Source of the DNA: Platynereis dumerilii | Taxonomy: Eukaryota > Annelida > Polychaeta > Phyllodocida > Nereididae | Direction of reading: 5' to 3' | Length of the DNA: 64,000 nucleotides | NCBI GenBank assembly: GCA_026936325.1 | Contig: JAPTHN010000004.1 | Span: 33,225,910-33,289,909 of the forward strand | Shown here: in pieces, positions 55,640 through 64,000 of the stretch | Layout of the letters: each line of letters starts with the position of its first letter | How positions within the stretch are numbered: the stretch's first letter is position 1 | Position numbers and translations under genes: made by a program | The notes under the pieces: generated by a model | Databases searched by the model: none | The model's input: only the letters and a program-made list of their open reading frames with translations | What the model was told of the DNA's origin: nothing

Positions 55640-58600
55640 GAATGTGGAAAATTGAGCAGGCAGCATTCACACTTGGCTGCTCTTGGTGGTAGCTGCTCTT
55701 GTAAATGCTTCAGTGAACAGCACCCTGCTCTGTTAAAGATAAAGAAAAAGAGAAAAATTGCATCTTCTGTTGGTGGTAGACTATAGGTGGGGTAACTGGG
55801 GGCAACATGGTACAAATACCGACAAATAAGTCCTCAACCAGTTGTCATGAAATTCACAATAAATAGTAGATTGATATTATTATTAGATTGTCTCCTGTGA
55901 ACTCACTTCTGCAATTCTTGTAACATTCATTTTCAAGGTTTATCTTGCTGGTTAATAGTTGCTCTTGTAAATGCTTCAGTGAACAGCACCCTGCTCTGTT
56001 AAAGATAAAGAAAAAGAGAAAAATTGCATCTTCTGTTGGTGGTAGACTATAGGTGGGGTAACTGGGGGCAACATGGTTCGAGTGGGTCCCTATACTGGTT
56101 GTCTTCAAGATTTTACATTCATTTAGGCTAAGTATTCGATTGACATTATAATTTTAGCTTGTCTCTTCTAACTTCAACATTTCTTGTAACACTAATTTTC
56201 AAGGTTGCACTTGATTGTACTGGCTTATTCAAATGCTTCAGTGAACAGCACCCTTCTCTATTAAAGATAAAGAGAAAAATTGCTTCTTCTATCGGTGTTA
56301 GACTATAGGACACGTACATTTGGGCAATATGGTACAAATACCGACAAATAAGTCCCTCAACTATAGTTGTCATGAAGATTTCGCATTAAATAGTAGATTG
56401 ACTTCAAAGTGTTAGATTGTCTCTTCCGTGCTAACTTCTGCAATTCTTGTGACATTATTTTTCATGGTTGATCTTGATGGTAGCTGCTCTTGTAAATGCT
56501 TCAGTGAACAGCACCCTGCTCTGTTAAAGATAAAGAAAAAGAGAAAAATTGCATCTTCTGTTGGTGGTAGACTATAGGTGGGGTATATCGGGGCAATATG
56601 GTACAAATACCGTCAAATAAGTCCCTCAACTATAGTTGTCATGAAGATTTCGCATTAAATAGTAGATTGACTTCAAAGTGTTAGATTGTCTCTTCCGTGC
56701 TAACTTCTGCAATTCTTGTGACATTAATTTTCAAGGTTGCTCTTGATGGTAGCTGCTCTTGTAAATGCTTCAGTGAACAGCACCCTGCTCTGTTAAAGAT
56801 AAAGAAAAAGAGAAAAATTGCATCTTCTGTTGGTGGTAGACTATAGGTGGGGTATATCGGGGCAATATGGTACAAATACCGTCAAATAAGTCCCTCAACT
56901 ACAGTTGTCATGAAGATTTCGCATTAAATAGTAGATTGACTTCAAAGTGTTAGATTGTCTCTTCCGTGCTAACTTCTGCAATTCTTGTGACATTAATTTT
57001 CATGGTTGATCTTGATGGTAGCTGCTCTTGTAAATGCTTCAGTGAACAGCACCCTGCTCTGTTAAAGATAAAGAAAAAGAGAAAAATTGCATCTTCTGTT
57101 GGTGGTAGACTATAGGTGGGGTATATCGGGGCAATATGGTACAAATACCGTCAAATAAGTCCCTCAACTATAGTTGTCATGAAGATTTCGCATTAAATAG
57201 TAGATTGACTTCAAAGTGTTAGATTGTCTCTTCCGTGCTAACTTCTGCAATTCTTGTGACATTAATTTTCAAGGTTGATCTTGATGGTAGCTGCTCTTGT
57301 AAATGCTTCAGTGAACAGCACCCTGCTCTGTTAAAGATAAAGAAAAAGAGAAAAATTGCATCTTCTGTTGGTGGTAGACTATAGGTGGGGTAACTGGGGG
57401 CAACATGGTAAAAAATACTGTCAAATAAGTCCCTCAACTATAGTTGTCATGAAGATTTCGCATTAAATAGTAGATTGACTTCAAAGTGTTAGATTGTCTC
57501 TTCCGTGCTAACTTCTGCAATTCTTGTGACATGGTGGTAGTTGCTCTTGTAAATGCTTCAGTGAACAGCACCCTGCTCTACTAAAGATAAAGAAAAAGAG
57601 AAAAATTGCATCTTCTGTTGGTGGTAGACTATACAATGTAGGTGGGGTATATCGGGGCAATATGGTACAAATACTGTCAAATAAGTCCCTCAACTATAGT
57701 TGTCATGAAGATTTCGCATTAAATAGTAGATTGACTTTAAAGTGTTAGATTGTCTCTTCCGTGCTAACTTCTGCAATTCTTGTGACATTAATTTTCAAGG
57801 TTGCTCTTGGTGGTAGTTGCTCTTGTAAATGCTTCAGTGAACAGCACCCTGCTCTGTTAAAGATAAAGAAAAAGAGAAAAATTGCATCTTCTGTTGGTGG
57901 TAGACTATAGGTGGGGTATATCGGGGCAATATGGTACAAATACCGACAAATAAGTCCCTCAACTATAGTTGTCATGAAGATTTCGCATTAAATAGTAGAT
58001 TGACTTTAAAGTGTTAGATTGTCTCTTCCGTGCTAACTTCTGCAATTCTTGTGACATTAATTTTCAAGGTTGCTCTTGGTGGTAGTTGCTCTTGTAAATG
58101 CTTCAGTGAACAGCACCCTGCTCTATTAAAGATAAAGAAAAAGAGAAAAATTGCATCTTCTGTTGGTGGTAGACTATAGGTGGGGTAACTGGGGGCAACA
58201 TGGTTCGAGTAGGTCTCTAAACTAGTCGTCTTCAAGATTTTAAATTCATTTAGGCTAAATATTCGATTGACATTATAATTTTAGCTTGTCTCTTCTAACT
58301 TCAACATTTCTTGTAACACTAATTTTCAAGGTTGCACTTGATTGTACTGGCTTATTCAAATGCTTCAGTGAACAGCACCCTTCTCTATTAAAGATAAAGA
58401 GAAAAATTGCGTCTTCTATCGGTGTTAGACTATAGGACACGTACATTTGGGCAATATGGTACAAATACCCTCAAGTAAGTCCCTGACCTATAGTTCTCAT
58501 GAAGATCTCACATTAAATAGTAGATTGAAAATTATATTAAGATCGTCTCTTCAGAGCCAAGTTTGGAATTTCTTGCGACATTAATTTTCTAGGTTGCCTT

Positions 58601-59370
58601 TTGTGGTAATTGCTCTTGTAAATGCTTCAGTGAACAGTACCCTGCTCTATTAAAGATAAAGAAACAGAGAAAAGTTGCATCTTCTGTTGGTGGTAGTCTA
58701 TAGGTGGGGTAACCGGGGCAACATTGTGCAAGTAGGTCCCTATAAACTATAGTTGTTTTGTTGATATGACTATTGTAATGATCATAAGGTTTTGAATTGT
58801 CTCTTCAGACCAAACTTCTGATTTTCTGGTTACGCTTGAAATGTTTAAGGTTACTTTCGGTGGTAGCAGCTCCTCCAAATGTTTCTATTGGTGTTAAGAC
58901 TATATTTGGGTTTACTGGGGCAATATATGGTACATGTAGATCCCTAAACTATAGTTGTCTGCATGGATTTGACATTCATCTAAGAACTAGATTACAATTT
59001 AGATGGTCTCCTCTAAGGTAACTTCAACATTTCTTGTAACACTAATTTTCAAGGTTGCACTTGATGGTACTTGCTTATTCAAATGCTTCAGTGAACAGCA
59101 CCCTTCTCTATTAAAGATAAAGAGAAAAATTGTGTCTTCTATTGGTGTTAGACTATAGGTGGGGTAAATGGGGGTAATGTGGTACATGTAGGTCCCTATA
59201 CCAGTTTTCTTGAAGATTCGACTACAGCGTTGATCATAGGCTATTGGATTTTCTCTTCAGACCTAACTTCTGATTTCTTGTGGCATTAATATTCTAGGTT
59301 GCTTTTGGTGGTAGTTGATCTTGTAAATGATTCAGTGAACAGCACCCTGCTCTATTAAAGATAGAATAGA
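55640..59370. repeat. Satellite-like array, about 14 units of roughly 230-290 bp (typical 269 bp)
   Basis: Every unit contains AAATGCTTCAGTGAACAGCA, CCCTGCTCT.TTAAAGATAAA, GAGAAAAATTGC and a TAGACTATAGG box. The central units (about 56400-57700) repeat at 269 bp with few differences, while the outer units are diverged. Two variant units at about 56100-56345 and 58200-58470 are nearly identical to each other, showing a block duplication about 2.1 kb apart. Each unit has a minus-strand frame of about 64 codons; frame and stop travel with the DNA repeat, and I do not regard it as coding. Confidence 0.93.
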
Positions 59371-61536
59371 TAATCAGAATAGAATGTGCAATCAGTTTAA
59401 GTGGCAGTCAAATTTTGTAACATTTTTCACTGATGCATTCGAAGTGCCAATACTCCACAGAAGAGGCATTTTCTTATTGAAAGTGCTGCACAGTGAGCCA
59501 GAACAAACTTTGGGGTTTACAAAATGCCCCAGCATAAAGACAGGCACTGTTACGTAGCTGAAGATGAGACGAACAGGCAGATGTAAAAAACAAAAACATA
59601 TGTTGGAAACTTTTTGAGATATTGATTTTTTTCACTTTCTGATTTATCACACCCCATTTTTGACATCACAAGTCATGTGGAAAGTCTGTTAAATGAGCAC
59701 TGCTTTTTCAAAACCAGTTTCATGACAGAAAATATCATTCAAAAGGTATAGTAATGCTCTTTTTTTTTAGTTGCATTTAATGCCAAAAAGGTTTGACAAA
59801 CTCATGCATGCATAATTTCCAAATAAAGTATATTTGTCATAAGAATTGCAAAAATTTGCATGCTCTAACGATTCCCCGGGCTTTAGCAGGTAGTATTATG
59901 AAACATTTGTGCGTACATATTTGACAGAGCTTTTGTAATTATTCTTATCCAGTCAATTAGGGAGGGTAAGGAGAAAACCCCTCACTTCATTGTAATTTAA
60001 CAACAACAAAAACAATGTTAGTTGAATAATCTAACATTAATTGACCTGCATTATACTGTTTGGCTCCAATCCCATTGAATAATACTATGTTTTGAGTAGA
60101 AGAAGGTCCATGGTCTTCTCTCTTTAGCTACAACTCAGTATAGGAATAAAATAACAAATTGATACACCATAGCATTATGAATAGCTAATACACTGTATAT
60201 TAAATGTCTATTTGAGGTTCAACCCTGTGCATTGCCTGACATCCAATTTATTCACCCTATTTGATAATTCTGTGATTTTATTCATAAAATGAATGTGAAA
60301 CGAAATGATTAAAACAAGGATACAAAAGTTCGTAAAACCAATTGTGCACCTCTTTTTTGTTTTAAGTTCCAAACTGAGAAAGGCAAGCACATAGGCAGAC
60401 ATTTATGTATTTATAACCATGCATTTCATGAAGAATATCCAGAATAGTCGTACCTTTTTATAACTCTAATTTTCAATTTTATTAAACAACAACTATTATA
60501 TAATTTGTTTTTGTGTCAATAATCAAGAAATTGTGGTATTTCCTTCGTGAAGATTAAGGTAAAGACAGCAATAATTCTCTAGTGCTTGTGACACAATTCT
60601 TATAAATACACAAAATGAAGTTTATCACACACAACATCAATATGGGACTTTTCCCAATAATGATAACATTCTGTATTTAAAATATCATCTAAAACACACA
60701 AAAATATTGTTTTGAAGTTTGCTCATGTGAATTTGTAATTTGTTAGATGGAACATCACCCAAACAAAGGAATGTGACAAATAAAAAATTCTGAACGGTCC
60801 CTAAGAAGTGAAAAATATATCATGGAAGAATGAATCCTCGATTTCCAACAAATATGACGTTTATTTAGGTCAATATACCTCAAATATTAGCTGAAATTTA
60901 AGAGTGAGAAACAACTCGAATGCGCATTGTTTACATCCATGCGATGCCATTTTGGCCTTTCTGGTCTTGTGATAGGCTGAGATCTCGCCCATGACGAGAA
61001 AGCTATATGACCAGTGTGGACGGGTCTTTCAAAATGGCGGACGAGAGCGACGAAAATTTGCATTTCAGTGATTTGGTAGAAATTTTTTAATAATTTGGTG
61101 TTCCGCGTAGGGCTATAAGACGCATTCCTTCTGTAGGTAAAAATACTGTGTATCAAAAGTGCGACTTATACGCGAGTATAAATGGTATAATATTGTGTAA
61201 CAGAGAACTTCAGATAGAAAATGTTCTACTTTTATTGGATTGTACTGCAATGAATGATTTCATCAAAATCATTTGTACAACTTATAAATGCACTAAGTTA
61301 GACCACCTTATAACATAGCGGATCACAATCATGCAAATCAGAAGGAAACGACAACGATTTTCACACACTGAAGTTCAAATTACTGGATAACCTTGGTACA
61401 AAGCTCAGGTTAAGATTTATCAGTAAAGGTGAATAATAGTTGATAGTTACATGGAGTGTGGTAGGATTTTGATGACATTCAATTCTAATGTGGGTGATTT
61501 AGACGCTTGATAATTTGGGAATTTACAAAAAGGAAA
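59371..61536. other. No firm gene
   Basis: Mostly AT-rich. At 61025-61090 a CG-richer patch has ATG in a good start context (AAAATGGCGGACGAG) followed by 18 codons and a stop. Near 61160-61187 is GTGCGACTTATACGCGAGTA, which looks like a DNA-transposon terminus. Neither is enough for a gene call. Confidence 0.35.
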
Positions 61537-61735
61537 GGAAGAGAGGAAGGAAGGAAGGAAGGAAGGAAGGAAGGAAGCATGACAAGGATGGGATTGGAGA
61601 AGGATGGATGGAAGAAATGAAAGAAGGGAGAACGGAAGGAAATAAGGAAGAAAGAAAGAAAGAAAGAAAGAAAGGAAGGAAGGAAGGGAGGAATTGGAAA
61701 AGAAGGAAAAATAAAGAAGGACAAAATTTAAAATA
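61537..61735. repeat. Purine-rich (AAGG/AAAG)n microsatellite
   Basis: About 200 bp of GGAAG, AAGG and AAAG units interrupted near 61580-61640. Open frames on both strands are compositional. Confidence 0.92.
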
Positions 61736-62469
61736 AAAGAAGCACATTTTTAAATATATATTTTTTTAAATCGAAGGAAAGAAGTATCAAAGGAGAATAT
61801 AACATTTTCATTGGACTGGCAGGACGATATAGCCCACTAAGGTGCTGCAGAGGCGTAAAACACACAAACAAAATTGGACTGGAAGGAGAGAAAGAGATGG
61901 GAAAATTAATATTGAGAAAATATGATATTAGCTTCTAAATATGCTTTCAAGCACACTAAATTTGAATATTCTTACACTGAACCCATGTAGGAAAGCACTC
62001 CTGCATGCTAGATTTAGCAAGGGAAATTCGGGCGGCAGGGGTGTGTTTCCCTGGCTACATAAGTGAAGGACTTGTGAAAGCATAGATTCACTGGTATGAA
62101 CAAGAAACTAAAATGGGCAGCATTATCCATCCCAGCTATTCCTGTGACATGTTGCTTTACATAAGCCCTGGTTTTTCATTACTTAAGTTCATGGGGGCCA
62201 GAGTTTCAGGCACCAGAGGAGAAAAGGCTTTGGATGACCGAAATTACTTTCACGGAACTTTGTTTGGTGGACTACGAGGATCATTTATTTCAATGGGTCA
62301 GGTCTATGAATTAATGCTTTTGGTGAGCTTTGAAGTATTTTTAAAAGCTAATTTTATATTTGTTGTATCAAATATGGTCAAACTCATTGATGCAAGTGAT
62401 ATAGAGAGGTCTCTCACGGCCAAAATATATCGGCTTTCTTGATTTCAGTATTACCTGCCCGACCAGCTG
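61736..62469. other. Unassigned; one 109-codon frame
   Basis: A plus-strand frame at 62113-62442 has no recognisable domain, signal or splice evidence. It is not called as a gene. Confidence 0.3.
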
Positions 62470-62641
62470 AACTTTCGGTTTCCATGGCAACCACAGAATG
62501 ACTTAGAAATGTCCAAATTGTCCAAAATTTTGGGAATCCATTCCAAATATGCTGAATTTTACGAGTGAAAAATTCATAGTTCCAGATTGAAAATAAGTGT
62601 CCACATAAAAAAAAGCCTCGAACTTTCTGAACGCCCCTCGT
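62470..62641 (-). mobile_element. Mariner-like element, one end only
   Basis: The right edge GAACGCCCCTCGTA and the inner sequence (TTTGGAATCC..., TTGAAAATAAGTGTCCAC) match the MITE at 4832-5002. Instead of the second terminal repeat it runs into sequence that, on the minus strand, gives METESSAGRAGNTEIKK. This may be the first codons of a transposase. The rest is absent. Confidence 0.6.
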
Positions 62642-62649
62642 ACTTAGCA

Positions 62650-62875
62650 CAGATTTTGACCTATACCTAACTCCAAGTACAGCAAAGAAAATTGGCAGCC
62701 ATTGTTATCCCACATACTCAAACTATATCTGCCTTTATGACCCAATATGTTTTTCAATAATCGGATGAGAATTCATGCTTCCACAAGCAGTTTGGTGGAG
62801 GATGTTTAGCAATGGATCAGTGGCAAAATATTACCCGTTTCACTAACTTACAGGCAGTACTGTAAGGAAGGAAGA
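62650..62875. mobile_element. Single arm of the foldback family seen at 34805-35236
   Basis: Carries ACCTATACCTAACTCCAAGT, GGCAGCCATTGTTATCCCAC, ATGAGAATTCATGCTTCCAC and CACTAACTTACAGGCAGTAC in the order seen in one arm of the 34.8-kb element. The other arm is missing. Confidence 0.7.
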
Positions 62876-62984
62876 CAGAATTTGTCAAACAAACGACAGA
62901 CAAATTGTTATCATTGAGGCTATGAAGATTTCCAAAGTCTAAATATGGGCCCCCTGGTGTATAAAATAGAATTTTGCCAAAATA

Positions 62985-63960
62985 CTTTGACCCTTACAAA
63001 TATCTGGGTGTCATCATGGACAGTCGCCTTTCCTGGACTGATCACATTGGTTCTATCTGCAAAAAACTCAATCCACGATTGTACTGCTTGAGGAAAATGA
63101 ACAAGTTTCAGGTCTATATACAGACATCGTGAACATATTCTATGACTCTGTAATTTCCAGTGTCTGGAAGTAAGCCATAACCTGTTGGGGAGGCAATATT
63201 AAGGCTGGAGATAGGAGGAGAATAACATCATTTATCCGACCACCAAGGCCAATGCTTGATTCTGATTGGTCAAGAACTGTGGGTAATACCCACTGGGTAT
63301 TATCAGTTACACCCTGCTCGTTTCGAGGGTACGGGAATATACACCACGAAGGACTCCATACACCACGAAGTCATAATGGCTCAAACAATGGCATTGTGAC
63401 GTCATGACTATTGTTGCTACAAGGATGACGTCATAACAATCCTATGGTTGCAATTGTGACATCATTGTTTATCTCATACACCCTGTCTGATGACGACAGA
63501 CAGGGTGTACGGTGTCATACACCGCGGCTCTCAGCCAATCAGAATCAAGGATTCACACTGGACTGAGGATAAATAGCCTGTATCTGTCAGGCTGCTTGAC
63601 CTGTACAGATATTTTCTGTATCCTACTAATAGTATCAAACAAGCCAGTCAAGTAATTGGTATCAAACTTGTTTCCTTTCGGGAGTCAGAGAGTAGACTGA
63701 CAGCCAAAAAACTTGAAAGAATCATTAGAGACAGTAGTTATCCACTATTTGAAATTTTCATGAAGTCAAGAAGTCGACGAAGTGGTCGCATGCTTTGCCC
63801 ACCAGCAAATACAAACCGACACAAATCAAGCTTCGTGGTCAGGGCCATGAGACTCTTTAATGATAAACAACACCATTGAGATAAGATATTGAACTCTTGT
63901 GAATGCAAAGTTATCCCATGGGGATTTAATAAAGTTGACTTGACTTGACTTGACCTTGGA
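62985..63960 (+). mobile_element. LINE 3' end (reverse-transcriptase C-terminus plus tail), interrupted by a MITE
   Basis: The first piece (about 62985-63215) reads DPYKYLGVIMDSRLSWTDHI...ICKKLNPRLYCLRKMNKF, the region behind the reverse-transcriptase core of non-LTR elements. After the inserted MITE the second piece (about 63560-63880) reads LFEIFMKSRSRRSGRMLCPP and RHKSSFVVRAMRLFND, the usual C-terminal end, then a stop. The element ends AATAAAGTTGACTTGACTTG with a short ACTTG tail. The coding parts carry frame breaks and a stop. Confidence 0.8.
63250..63555. mobile_element. TIR element inserted in the LINE
   Basis: Inverted ends: TGCTTGATTCTGATTGGTCA on the left, and on the right the mirror of CCTTGATTCTGATTGGCTGA. 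Inside is a hairpin, TACACCCTGTCTG.../...CAGACAGGGTGTA (about 63478-63510). It separates the two coding pieces of the LINE. Confidence 0.7.
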
Positions 63961-64000
63961 TTTCAGTGATCACAGAGTCCCTAGCTCTCATCGTCCCAAT

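Noticed and set aside
55621-59187. Series of about 64-codon minus-strand frames with nearly identical peptides
   Set aside because: They follow the satellite unit. Frame and stop are carried by near-identical DNA, there is no donor site, and the peptide is partly the pyrimidine tract.
62113-62442. 109-codon plus-strand frame
   Set aside because: No domain, signal peptide or splice evidence, in a region surrounded by repeats.
20000-64000. CRISPR arrays, rRNA and functional tRNA genes
   Set aside because: The tandem arrays have no spacer-repeat pattern, no rRNA core sequence was recognised, and the only tRNA-like sequence is a SINE head with diverged arms.

Overview
The window looks like invertebrate animal nuclear DNA. 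It is AT-rich, has GT-AG introns of a few hundred bases to over 2 kb, and is crowded with short palindromic DNA transposons, tRNA-derived SINE and LINE remnants, microsatellites and tandem arrays. Lectin genes combining SUEL and ShK domains, or collagen and C-type lectin domains, suit a marine animal. An echinoderm or another invertebrate deuterostome is my guess, but nothing here fixes the phylum.

Two protein genes are well supported, and they converge tail to tail in the left 28 kb. The plus-strand gene (coding exons 2599-13596) encodes a secreted-type mosaic of two SUEL/rhamnose-binding lectin domains, seven ShK (ShKT) domains and a C-terminal domain I cannot name. Its 5' end, with start codon and signal peptide, was not found. 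The minus-strand gene (27979-19585) encodes a complete 409-residue protein: signal peptide, a domain resembling the unnamed one of its neighbour, seven Gly-X-Y triplets, a short coiled-coil-like neck and a C-terminal C-type lectin domain. The two unnamed domains share motifs and a phase-0 intron right after a Gln-Thr pair. The pair therefore probably descends from a local duplication or domain-shuffling event, and both products look like extracellular recognition proteins.

From 28 kb to 64 kb I find no host gene I can defend. The region holds many terminal-inverted-repeat and foldback elements, including two hAT-type MITEs with 8-bp target duplications across the window and a 1.04-kb TA-flanked element carrying nine copies of a 16-bp motif. 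It also holds LINE 3' fragments, a SINE, several microsatellites and tandem arrays at 33.8, 37.0-38.1 and 55.6-59.4 kb. The last array is about 3.7 kb of roughly 269-bp units with an internal higher-order duplication. Long stretches between these look like unique non-coding sequence.
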